Position numbers and translations under genes: made by a program. The notes below the pieces were generated by a model. It was not told the DNA's origin and did not search any database. It worked only from the letters and a program-made list of their open reading frames with translations. Shown piece by piece: positions 11,058 to 23,200 of a DNA stretch of 64,000 nt (the first letter of the stretch is position 1; each line of letters starts with the position of its first letter). Source of the stretch: Metellina segmentata (lineage: Eukaryota; Arthropoda; Arachnida; Araneae; Tetragnathidae); contig OX375880.1 in assembly GCA_947359465.1 (NCBI GenBank), positions 17,740,120 through 17,804,119 of the forward strand, written 5' to 3'.

Positions 11058-11392
11058 GCCGACCAACTGGTATACTGGTTAATGTGTTAGCCTCTAGATC
11101 GGATGGTTCCTGGTTCGAATCCGGGTCCGGGCATGGATGTTTGTAAGCGTATGGTGTAGAGGCGGCTGGTGCACCTTCAATCTGTCGTGGTCAAAAGTCT
11201 TCACGTTGGGTTGGTGTGGAAGTTTGTAAAGTGGGGTGCCAGTTCAGGTGTTGCTTCGTCATCTGACCGTGGTTCAAAATTACGAGATGTTGTCCTCGGA
11301 TCTTTCCCTTAAGGGACTGATCCCGGACCGTCGTGAATAGCCCGCTCTAGTACGACGTTAACTAAAATTACCATTACCATCACCAAAAACAT
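11058..11392 (+). mobile_element. SINE family 1, near full length (head type A)
   Basis: Head gccgaccaactggtatactg, intact B box ggttcgaatcc, full body, 3' end cgacgttaactaaaattacc with an attacc-type tail. Confidence 0.85.
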
Positions 11393-11590
11393 AATATAAT
11401 GAAGAGAGCAGAGGAAGTGAAAGTCATAATCTTATGAAGTGGATTACTTTATGAGTTGAAGCTATAGAGAGAGTTAAGCAACTTATTACATACATTAAAA
11501 AATTATTTAAAACTATGATATTTAGTTGGAGACCTAGTTTTGCACTCACAACCCTCCTTTTACTTACTCGCTAATCTCCAAAATGGATAC
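11393..11590. other. Unassigned AT-rich stretch
   Basis: Nothing recognisable. Confidence 0.4.
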
Positions 11591-11810
11591 CCAAGGCGGC
11601 TGTTGCACGGTAAATCTGTTGTTGCCTCAAATGTCTTCACATTGGGTTGGTGTGGAAGTATGGAGAGTGGGGTGCGAGCTCAGGTGTGGCCTCGTCATCT
11701 GACCGTGGTTTGGAACTAAATGGTGTTGTCATCTTATCTTTCCCTTCGGGATTGATCCCGGACCGTCGGCAATAGCCCGTCGTGTTGCACCAATTAAATA
11801 CCTACCTTTC
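11591..11810 (+). mobile_element. SINE family 1 body, truncated
   Basis: Body from ggcggctgttgcacggtaaa to aatagcccgtcgtgttgc; no tRNA-like head. Confidence 0.7.
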
Positions 11811-12150
11811 GTCACATCGCACACATTCCGGCAACATCACATACATGCCGAAATGAGCAGGATCCCTGTTTGAATATCCCTTGGTACATAGTCCAGTGAT
11901 CACCAGATTGATGGGAGCAGCGGTAGTCCAGTTGGTAGAGTCGTGTATCAGCAACCGGGTTGTTTTCTTTTGTGGGTTTAATGGCGCAAGGGCCATATTT
12001 GGCGAAGCTGCGCCAGACACTATCAAGTAACAGACACACAATGAAAGTCTACTGTTACAAAGAGTAAGGATTTCGTGTTCGAAACCCAATCCAACCAAAG
12101 TCCGTTGTGTACGTGAGTGGGTGCACGTTACGTCGGTTGGGTCCGTAAAT
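11811..12150 (-). mobile_element. SINE family 2 tail and type-B SINE head, reverse strand
   Basis: 11963-12050 in reverse gives the family 2 tail (tgtgtgtctgttacttgata, ggcgcagcttcgccaaatat). Around 12059-12140 in reverse is a type-B head (ttggattgggtttcgaacac). 11811-11962 is not recognised, apart from a tRNA-like ggtagtccagttggtagagt near 11925. Confidence 0.5.
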
Positions 12151-12310
12151 ATTCTCGTCATTAACCTTTACGCTGCAACGCATAATTTTTTCAATCGTCT
12201 CACAGAACTGCTCTTTTGCCTGCATGTCCGACCCCCTAATATAATTACCTAACTTGAGCGATAGTGCCTTGAGTGGCATTTACGACTGACGCTTTCCCTT
12301 CATAGTATTG
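12151..12310 (-). repeat. Dispersed block R4, copy 1
   Basis: Reads on the - strand as aaatgccactcaaggc ... gagacgattgaaaaaattat, cgtt, gcagcgtaaaggttaatgac. The + strand at 44085-44245 carries the same block with about four in five bases identical. Function unknown; one copy has frame-breaking indels relative to the other. Confidence 0.5.
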
Positions 12311-12419
12311 TGTGGCGTGAGATAGATGTCACTGGAGCGACCATCTGCCTTTACCTCCCAAGCGTTCACACCTCACTGTCGACAGAGTAAGGTACCGAAC
12401 AAAAGGAGAAGCCCTCTAG

Positions 12420-12993
12420 AACAGGGTTTCCCAAACTATGTTCCGAGGAACACCAGTGTTCCTCTGAACCGTAGTAGGTGTTCCTCGAGAATTTATAAAG
12501 ATTTTATACACTACAACACATTAAAACTTTATTTTTTATCGTCTGCTGGAAAATCATACCTCGGCGCAAAATGAAAACGGATACGGAACAAATAAATTTT
12601 GAATCTGTTATATATTTATGCTGATGCCATATTCCAATGAAAACAATAATTAAGTTTAATTAAATTCATTTTAAAATGTTCTAGATTAAATTTTTAAATT
12701 CGGGATGAGGACTATAGAATTGCAAAAAATTCGACTAACTGTGCCAAATTTCATTATTGTAAGTGCCATAGATTCGTTAGGACACTGCGAATACCCAATA
12801 CACGATCTTCATTTTATAATAGTAGAGATATCAGTGTATAAATTCTGTAGGGAAAAGTCTGCGGGAAGCTTCAACCGAAACGTTTATGAGCTATTTTCAG
12901 AGTTAGGTAGAGGACAATTTCATATTAACGTTTATTACTGGTGTTGAAAATACCATCTTAACGACACAATACGAAGCATAATTCGGATTGGTG
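12420..12993 (+). repeat. hAT-like terminus joined to a LINE-tail-like repeat
   Basis: 12423-12490 begins cagggtttcccaaactatgt, a hAT-type end, with no matching other end found. 12530-12800 parallels 5215-5480 (gtctgctggaaaatcat, attcattttaaaatgttcta). Confidence 0.4.
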
Positions 12994-13001
12994 TCTTAAA
13001 G

Positions 13002-14077
13002 CAGTGGTCCCCAACCCCCGGTCCGTGGACCGGTACCGGTCCGTGGATCAAATGGTACCGGGCCGCCAAAGGAACATTAAATTATTTCCATTTTATTTAC
13101 TGTGGTGTATTTCTCTCTGGTTTGTGCGGTTCTTATCTATGAAATGTTCACACAAATTAGGAGGCGGTAAATCATAACTTGAAGTTTGTTCTGTTACTAG
13201 AGTTTCAATTATGATTTCTGAATTCTGTATGTCTCTATTTTCCAATTTTGACAAATGTGACAGCTGTTTTCAAGTTGGCAGACAAAGTAGTTGCATTTAA
13301 AGCCAAACTGAAGTTGTGGGGACGGCGCGTGAACAGAGGCATTTTGGACAGGTTTCAGAAATTAGCGGGGATTTTAGGCGAAACTGAGCCTAAACATTCA
13401 TTCTCCCAGTTGGTGCACGATCACCTGTCTTTGCTTTTAAAAGAGTTTTATCGCTACTTCCCAACCACAAAAGACCCACAAACTAGTAAAGAATGGATCC
13501 GCAACCCATTTGTCAACAAATCAGGCGAATATAGCATGTCTGTGCAAGAAGATCAACTGCAGGAGATTGCAAATGAAGGCGGTCTTAAAACTACGTTCGA
13601 GACAACAACTCTGCCGGTGTTCTGGATTAAAGTCATGGCGGAATACCCTGAGATTGCCGCCACAGCACTTCAATCCCTATTGCCATTTCCGACAACCTAT
13701 CTGTGTGAAGCGGGGTTTTCTGCAGTGACAGCAACCAAAACAAAACAACGGAATAAACTGGACATAAGCAACACACTTCGGGTGTCATTGTCTCCTATTA
13801 CCCCCAGATGAAACCGTCTCGTTGCAATGAAACAAGCTCAGGGTTCTCATTAATTTAGCATTCTAGTGAGAAATGTTAAATCACTTTATATTCATTTTTT
13901 GGTGTAACTGTATTTTATTTTGAAGGCATGTTTAAATACAATTAAATTAAAATTATTACATCAAAACAATATAAAATATAAATAATCAACGCCCCCCCCC
14001 ACCCCCCTCCAGCGGGCCGCGTTAAAATTATCAAACGATGATCCGGTCCGCGGCGATAAATAGGTTGGGGAGCACTG
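13002..14077 (+). mobile_element. hAT element (ZBED5/SCAND3-like), with perfect 8-bp target-site duplication
   Basis: Starts cagtggtccccaaccc and ends ggttggggagcactg, flanked on both sides by tcttaaag (12994-13001 and 14078-14085). The interior carries a partial transposase at 13248-13811. A second, more damaged copy is at 59413-60435. The element ends 66 bases before exon 1 of the flippase gene. Confidence 0.9.
13248..13811 (+). pseudogene. hAT transposase C-terminal half
   Basis: An open stretch of about 187 codons without a proper ATG at its beginning: [20 protein letters not shown] ... FSQLVHDHLSLLLKEFYRYF ... [60 protein letters not shown]. The last part is the hAT dimerisation region (TTYLCEAGFSA, KQRNKLD), as in ZBED5- and SCAND3-like proteins. 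The DNA-binding and first catalytic parts are missing, so it is a deletion derivative, although the surviving frame is undamaged. Confidence 0.8.
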
Positions 14078-14143
14078 TCTTAAAGTATGTCAGCAAATGC
14101 ATTAACACTCATTAATACAATCAATTTTTTTGTCCATTTTCAG

Positions 14144-14202
14144 AGACGGAAAGGCGGGTTCGTGCCAACGATCCTGACTTCAATGCGCAGTTCAAGTACG
14201 CC
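14144..14202 (+). CDS. ATP8B-like: ATP8B-like exon 1 of those visible (RANDPDFN segment)
   Basis: Acceptor ttttcag, donor gtgagt. It enters with the last two bases of a codon and reads [19 protein letters not shown], the conserved cytosolic stretch just before the first membrane segment of ATP8B proteins. It is not the first coding exon because it begins mid-codon. I could not recognise the preceding exon in 1-14143. A hAT element ends 66 bases upstream. Confidence 0.9.
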
Positions 14203-17200
14203 GTGAGTATCCTTTATCTTATCTATATACGTTAAAGTAATATTTGACGGTGGCAATTTTTTTTAAATTAACGTCGCATGGATGTTTGTAAGCATATGGT
14301 GTAGAGTCGGCTGGAGCACCTTAAATCTGTCGTGGTCGAAAGTCCTCAGGTTCGGTTGGTGTCGAAGTTTGGAGAGTGGGGTGCCAGCTTAGGTGTTGCC
14401 TCGTCATCTGACTGTGGTTTAAAATTACGTGGTGTTGTACTCGGAGCTTTTTCCCATTTTAATTTAACCCGAACAGTCGTCGCCGACCAACCGGTATAGT
14501 GGTTAAGATGTTAGCCTCTAGTTCGGAAGGTTCCTTGTTCACATTTCCAGGTCAGTGCATGGATGTTTGTAAGCATATGGTGTAGAGTCGGCTGGAGCGC
14601 CTCAAATCTGTCGTGGTCGAAAGTCCTCAGGTTCGGTTGGTGTCGAAGTTTGGAGAGTGGGGTGCCTGCTCAGGTGTTACCTCGTCATCTGACTGTGGTT
14701 CAAAATTATGTGGTGTTGTCCTCGTATCTTTTTCTTTTAGGAGATTGATCCCGGATCGTCGTCAATAGCCCGTTTTGTTGTTCCTACCATCCTGCATTAC
14801 GAATGCAAGTTAAACACATTTCCACCATTTCGCGTCAAAGTCCTCTGGCCCAAGCAAACGACAACAAACTTTCCAGTGTCGTCTTCGGACGTGTTTTTCT
14901 CTCTTCACGACACGCCTCTTGTCGGTATTGACCCCGAGAGGTCAAAGTCGACGCCACGCCAGTAAAAACAAAAGCCCTCCAACAATGCAATCCCATGTCC
15001 TTGAAAGGCCAAGCGGCGAGTTGGTTCGAACTCGGGAAACGGTGTGAGAAGAACCGGTCTCTTCCAGTTTTTTTTTTTTTTCATTCCCAGGCATAGCTGA
15101 GCAGAGCGAGAATGCCAGGTATTTCCTACGCGCACAAATACGTGCAGAGGGACAGAAAAGAAAGGTCTTGACCAATTTAAACGTCCGGGCGCTGGGCAAT
15201 GGAGTCTGGGGGCGGCTGATGTAACCGCTCTGGAAACCAGATCCTGCTTTTCTCGTTACAGGCTTCTAAACAGGTGGTTGCGGGGATCGGATTGCAGAGG
15301 TGGCTCTTGTTCCGTTTCTGTTCGGAAAGGATTTTGGTTTTGCTGTTCTCGAGTTCACCTTATTATGGACTTGCGACTCGTGCTGGTTGCTGAGTTCGCG
15401 AGGGACTCGATTGCAGGAGTAACGTATTGGCTGCGAGTTAGGAACTCAGTCCAGACAAAAAGCGTCGTGTTCATTGGGACTGGTTCACGTTAAATCTGCA
15501 GTGGTCTCAAATGTCTTGACACTGGCGTGGTGTGGAAGTCGAGAGTGAAGTGGTAAACAGAACTTGGTTGAAAATTACGTGTGTTGTCCTCGGACCCTTC
15601 CCTTTTTACAGTCGACAGTAGCCCTTTGGGTTGCTCCTGTGAGCAACCTAAATTAAAATACCTACCTACCTGCTTACCGTGCAAGAAATCTTTGAATTGT
15701 AGACAGTGTAGGTTTGATTCTTTCCTGTGCGTATTTCTCTCTTCTGCGCCGAACAACCGGTATAGTGGTTAATGTGTTGCCTCTGAATCGGAAGGTTCCT
15801 GTTTCGAATCCGGGTCCGGTCATGGATGTTCGTAAGCGTATGGTGTAGAGGCGGCTGGTGCACCTTAAATCTGTCGTGGGCAAAAGCCCTCGCGTTGGGG
15901 TGGGGTGGACGTTGGGTGCCTGCTCGGGTGTTGCCTCGTCATCTGATCGTGGTTTAAAATTACGAGGTGTTCTCCTCGGATCTTTCCCTTAAGGGATTAA
16001 TCCCGGACCGTCGTCAATAGCCCGTTGTGTTGCTCTAGTACGACGTTAATTAAAAATTACCAATTCTCTCTTCTGAGTCTTCCGACCAACCGGTCTGGCG
16101 GTTAAGGTGTTAGCCTCTAGATCGGAAGGTTCCTGGTTCGAATCCGGGTCAGTGCATGGATGTTTGTAAGCGTATGGTGTAGAGACGGCTGGTGCACCTT
16201 AAATCTGTCGTTGCCGAAAGCCTCGCGTTGGGTTGGTGTGTAAATTTGGGAAGAGGGGTGCTAGCTCAGGTGTTGCCTCGTCATCTGACTGCGGCTCTAA
16301 ATGACGGGGGATTGATCTCGATCGTCGTCAATATCCCGTTGATTTGCTCTAGCTCCAGAACATCATCGAGCATCACGCATTCCGAGGTGGAAGCACCATG
16401 GTGTGGGCCGGGATTTCGTAGGGATATTGCACCGACCTGCATATCTATAGACGGGGTTCTGTGACGGCTGTTCGGTATCGCGAGGAAGTCCTAGAACCCA
16501 CTGTGAGATTGTAGGCTGCAGCAGTTGGTCCTTCTTTCGTTTTAATGGATGGCAATGGGCATCCCCATAGAGCTGGTATCGTCGACTACTACCTGGAGAG
16601 TGAGGGGATTGCGCATATGGTTTGGCTGGCGTACTCGCCCGACCTTAATCCCATTGAAAATCTTTGGGAAGCCAGCGCCCATTCTGTGTCTGCACGTTTC
16701 CCACCCCTCGCTACTCTCATAGAATTGCAAACTACTCTACAGGAGGAATGGCGATTACTTGACTAGGGTGGTTGATCACCTCGTGGAAAGCATGGTCACA
16801 CGCTGTAAACTTTGTATGAGGATGAGGGGTGGTCAACAATTGTCTGTTTAATGTCGTCCCTATTAAGGTCGATTTTGTTTATTTGTTTTGCATTTAAACA
16901 TCATTTTGTTGATGACTCCATATGACTTTATCTTATAATTCATGAAAATTCTATATTGTTTTCATCTTTGTATTTTATTATTTGTTTTGTTTCATGCATA
17001 AACTATTTGCTACTTTCCTGCCGCATTTCGTGTCAATCGTTTTTTTCGCGTTTTACCTTTCGTGCCTAATTTTTGGAAGTGAGTGTAGTTCAAACTGACG
17101 GGTTGTTGTCTTCGGTTTTTCCGTTCTAGATTGATTCCACCAATAGAGAGTCCATTGGGTTGCTGCAATATAATTTAACTACCTACCTACCTGGTTGTTG

Positions 17201-20200
17201 CATTTATATGAATATTATTATATTTTAAGATTACATTACATTATATTACTATATTATAATATATTATGTTATAATATTACGTTACATTACATTACTATAT
17301 TATATTATATTTTGTTATTATATTACGTTACATTATATTACTATATTATATTATATTTTGTTATTATATTATTATATTCCAATATTATATTACATTATTA
17401 TTATACATTATATTATTATATTCCAATATTACATTACATTATTATTATACATTATATTATTATTATACATTATATTATATTTTATTATATTATTATATTC
17501 CAATATTATATTATATTTTGTTATATTATTATATTCCAATATTATATTATATTTCGTTATTATATTCCAATATTATATTACATTATTATTATACATTATA
17601 TTATTATATTTCAATATTATATTACATTATTATTATATATTATATTATTATATTCCAATATTACATTACATTATTATTATACATTATATTATTATTATAC
17701 ATTATATTATTATTATACATTATATTATTATTATACATTATATTATTATTATACATTATATTATTGTTAGACATTATATTATTATTATACATTATATTAT
17801 TAATATACATTATATTATTATAAAACATTATATTATTATACATTATATTTTTTACATTATATTATTATTATACGTTATATTATTAATATACATTATGGTA
17901 TTATACATTATATTATTATACATTATTTTATTATACATTATATTATTATCATACATTATATTATTATTATTACAATATATAATACTAATGGAATTATAAT
18001 TTGTATAAATGATACACATTATATGGTTATTATTATATATTCATATAATATAATTATGGAAATTTAGTTCTAGCCTTCACTACGGTGGCCTACTTAAAAA
18101 CTCGGAAATGTTTTTACGCCGTCCTTGTTTCTCACTGCACAATTAACCCAAGAAACAAACGCCACGGCCAAACAAGGAAGAGGTCCGAACAATTAATACC
18201 ATCGAGGAAAGTTGAAAAGAAAACAAAAGTGAATCTCCACTTTCCCAACCCTTCCCCTCGAAGACTTTCGCTTTCGGATCGCTCTTTGCGTCATCCTTCG
18301 CACACACACGCGCGTGGCCGTTCATAAAAAGGGCCCTTTGCCGCCTCGCTGCGTATCGAGTTCGCGTCGTTATAGTAACATCCACGCACCACGGATTCCT
18401 CGGAGGCCACAAACACTCTCTAACGAGCCCCGTCCCTTCTTTTTATGGCCGCCTCGGACGGTGATTATTAACCCTTACCTCTCCTCTTTTCCCAAATAAC
18501 ACCTGTGGTAAACATCGCGAAGAAAACAAAGGAAGTCACCTTTGTAGTAGCAGTAGGGCAGTAGTTCTCGCACTGTAATGAGAATGTATCCCTGAACCCT
18601 GCCGCAGTAACTAAGTTGGAAGTGTAATTTTGGTACTTTTTAATTAACGTCGTACTAGTACAACACAGCGGGCTATTGACGACGGTCCGGGATCAATCCC
18701 CTAAGGGAAAGATCCCAGGACAACACCACGTCATTTTGAACCACTGACTGAGAACGAGGGAACACCTGATCTGGCACCCCCCTCTCCAAACGTCCACACC
18801 AACCCGACGTGAGGACTTTTGGCCACGACATACATTACCTACTATAATGAACCGGACAGCAAGATGTGATAATATAAGGGAAAGAATACATGCTTTAATA
18901 GAGGGATGGTCCCCCACGTGCTGCAATGACACTAGCAACCCTTCTGGGGCATACTTTCGACAAAGCTTTGATACACAGCTATGGGTATGTGTGTTCATTC
19001 TCACTGCAAGAATGTCGCCAGCTCAGCTGTAGATTTCGGACGAGGTTCCCTGGTCCGTAAGCGTCGCTCTCACGCGTCCTACAAGTGTTCTATGGGGTTT
19101 AGGTCTGGACTCGGAGCAGGCCAGGGAAGACGTTTTACATCCATATATCGATACCACTGCTTGACAGAGGCTGCAACATGACATGGAGCGTTGCTATCCT
19201 GGAAGTAACATGCGTCCATTCCATAAAATTGCCAGAGCGTAGGAAGAACCTGATGGTCTAAAATGTTCGTGTAGGCGTCGGCGTTCAATTGACCAGGAAC
19301 CACATGCAAAGGTCCCAGGCCACACCACGAAAAACACCTCCAAACATGTAGTCGCATTTTATGCAAATCCGCTGCGTCCGGCCCATTATTGTAGGGTAGT
19401 GTATTTAAGGTCCACCAGCCGCCTCTACACCATACGCTTACAAACATCCATGCACTGACCCGGATTCGATCCAGGTACCTTCCAATCTAGAGGCTAACAT
19501 CTTAACCACCAGACCGGTTGGTCTGCCCCTCTTATATTGGATCCAGACCCAAAAATAAAAATAACCATTAGGAAGCTCAAAGGTGTTTAAACCACTAGGT
19601 TTGGGGCCACCTCTGGAATGGATGTCTGGTTGAAACAATTTATATGGTTACTGAGATGTCTCATGTTTTTATATTTACCTCTCGTTTAAAGAACTAGTCC
19701 CCTTAAAATTATCGGGACCACCATTCTCAGAGGGTTTGCCAACCGCGGAAGTATTTTTACCAACACAACTCAATGGCTCACATTTTCGTATTTTTCTGGA
19801 AGTGGTTTTACCAGAATTTCTGCAAGATGTTTCTACTGTCGTTCGTAATCACATGTGGTTTCAGCATAATGATGCGCCAGTCCATTTCAATATGGTGGTT
19901 CACAATTACCTGGTTTCCAGTTTTGCGGGGCGATTGATTGGGCGTGGTGGACCAGTCCGATGGCCACCTCGATCGACAGATTTATCGAGCATCGATTACT
20001 TCTTATGGGGGCATCTGAAGACGTTCAAATCTGACCAAAGACCGTCGCATACAAAGTGGTCTGACGGATGTTAAATCTTAAGATACTTAAAATGTCCTTA
20101 TGTTGACGTGGTGTGGAGGTTTGGAAAGTGGGCTGCAAACTCGGTTGTAACCTCGTCATTTGACCGTGGTTCAAAATTACATGTTGTCCTCGGATGTTTC

Positions 20201-23200
20201 CTTTGTGGAATGATCTCGGACCGTCGCCAAAAAGCCCGCAGTGTTGCTGTAGTGCGACGTTAATTACATACTAATCTACCTTCATAGTTTGTTTTTACCA
20301 ATGGTGACATACATACTGTGGGAAAATAGTCCCGTCGGTTCCCATTCTACGCGTATGTATACATTAGCGGTGACGCGCCGCATCACATAGTACCTAGGCA
20401 GACGCTGAATGTAAGCCGCGGAAGCAAGAGCTTCGCGCTTTAAGTTATTGAGCTATGACGAGCTCTATTGAATGTTATGTGACGATGTTAATTGCCGATG
20501 TTTCTTCCTCATTGTTTTAACTGTTAACTGTTTTGTCCCATGTCCCTTTTACATAATAAAGTGTCCGTCTTAACTAGCAGTTATCTATTTGATCCCATAA
20601 TTGGGGGCTCTGGCCTTTCTTCCTGGTCACCCTAATTACCCCTAGCAACAAAAACCAATCTCCTGAAGTGTGAATGTGAATATTTTTTTCAAGAATTGTG
20701 CTTTTGGATTACTTTGAATTTCCAGTTGTCCATGGTAAGTTCGCAATTATGACTTCCTTAATTTTGGATAACATACCTTTTCTTTCAAACTTCTTAAAAA
20801 ATGGATCTATTCGGAACATTAAATTATTATTTTCCATAATTTACCCTAACGAAATTTACGACCGCACTAGTCGAAGAAAACTTCGTGTTTTCGCAGGTTT
20901 TGCTTCTGATTTCAATTTGCAAAACGCTAAGGAATCCTTGCTGAAAGAGTTATCTTTAACTAACTTTATCTGTATATGTGATATTTTAAATTTAGATGTA
21001 GAGGGCTCCGCTGAAGAATTGTGTGAACGAATTTTACTTTCGCTTTCTGATTTAAAATCATTGCATGAAATGTTAGACTCAAATTCTGATGATGAAACAG
21101 AACAGGAAGTAGCCTATAGTAGTAGTAAGCGCGAAAAAGAAGGAACGGAAATTTCCCCTAAACCGCTATCGCAGGTGGCTTCCCCCAGTAGTCAAAACAT
21201 ATCCCATCCGGCGCCAGAAAAACAAAATATCCAAACAAATCCATTCAGTGTTAAAACATTCTCGTTTTCTGATGATTCGTCTAAATCGAATGCAGCTGTT
21301 GTTGACCGTTTTTCTTGGTTATTTCTGAAAGATGTGTTAATCGAAGAACGTTCGTTCTCAGGTCTAAATTCTTATTCTGTTTATTCATTTATTAAGGATG
21401 TCGAAAATTTCTTTTCATTGTATGAAGTAACTCTTGAGTTGCAAAAACTTCTAATATGTAAAAAATTGTTGATAGGCGCAGCAAAAACTTTCATTCAGAG
21501 TCAGAACGGCTTAACAACCTTTTCTTCCTTGAAAACCGCGTTGATAAATGAATTTGGTCAAAGATTTAACTCCCGCGAAATACATGTCGAATTAAGTAGG
21601 CGCAAATTAGATGAAAAAGAATCCCTTGCCGAATATTTAATAGCACTCCGCGAGATAGCAGCTAGATCTGATGCACAAATTGATGAAAGTTCAATTATAG
21701 ATTACTGCATACGAGGAATAAATGATTCTAACGTTAATAAAATGATATTATACGGTAGCAAATCGATGACAGAATTCAAAGAAAAGCTTAATATTTACGA
21801 AAAGATTTTTCAGAGTAAAAATCGTTTTTCTAATAATCATTCTCGTACCCATAATGAAACAAATACTAGTCGCACTTTTGATTCTAAACTTCATCATTAT
21901 CCTCAAAATTCTAAATCACAAAACCAAACTTCGATTTCTTCCAAACATTTAACTTGTTATAACTGCAATGGTACAAACCATATTTCGCGAAACTGCCCAG
22001 ATAAAAATCGTGGAAAGCGCTGTTTAATTTGTAAAAATTTTGGTCATATTTCATCCCAATGCCTAAAAACCGCGACTCAGAAATCACCCGATGTTGTTAG
22101 TTCCATTAAAGAAATTACTCCGCACACATGTAAAGTAATTACACTTTTAAATACCAAATACTCTGCGTTAATTGATACTGGAAGTCCCTTAACTTTAATG
22201 CAGCATGGTATATGGAAATTCATTGGTTCTCCTGAATTGACGCACAATACTTCCCTCCTTACTGGATTTGGTTCAGCAAAGACCCCAGTGATAGGTACAT
22301 TTACTTCTTCCATCCAAATTGATGGAATTAACTTTGATACAACTTTTCGTGTTGTACCCGACTCCTCCATGACGTACCCCATCCTAATTGGCTGTGATGT
22401 TATTCATCAAGCAACCATGACTGTTGCCCCGGATGGAATAAAATTTACAAAAACTGACCCCACTTCGACGTCTTTGTCCGAAAATTTCATCCTGCACATC
22501 GAGGACGATACCCCAGAGTTTGATGTGGACCACAGCATTCCCAGAAAAATCCGTGATGACGTTCAACAATTGCTCCAGTCCTACTTGCCGAAAAAGACTA
22601 AATCAACTGATGTCGAACTGAGTGTTACTTTGGTCGACGAAAAGCCAATCTATCATTCACCTCGCCGTTTGCCTTTTGTGGAACGTGACATAGTTGAAAA
22701 ACAAGTCAACGAATGGCTTGCCAATGATGTCATTGAGCCCTGCTCATCGCCGTACTCAAGTCAAACACTTGTTGTGCGTAAAAAGAATGGTGATCCCCGT
22801 GTCGTTATTGACTATCGCCAAATTAACAAAGTGATTGAAAAAGATCGATATCCCCTACCACTCATTGAGGATATTCTTGATCAGTTGCAAGATGCTAAAG
22901 TGTTCAGTACTTTGGACATGAAAAATGCTTTCCATCAAGTTTCAGTTGCAGAACAAAGTCGTCCATACACTTCTTTTGTCACATATCGTGGACAGTACCA
23001 ATTCAAACGTATGCCTTTTGGTATGGTGAATTGCCCCGCTGTGTTTCAACGTTTCATCAATACTGTGTTTCGTGACCTGATAGTCGAGGGAATTGTTCTA
23101 CCTTATATGGATGATTTGGTTATCCCTGCCAAAGATGATGTTGAAGCTCTGTCCCGACTTCGTTTAGTTCTTGATGTCGCCAAGGACTATGGACTTGAGA

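Noticed and set aside
1..14143. N-terminal exon(s) of the flippase
   Set aside because: No stretch with a start codon and a donor in the required phase stood out; the N terminus is poorly conserved, so it could be missed or lie upstream of the window.
17195..17999. Long Ile/Tyr-rich reading frames of about 100-210 codons on the + strand
   Set aside because: They come from the AT-rich microsatellite; composition is explained by tta/att words in all frames.
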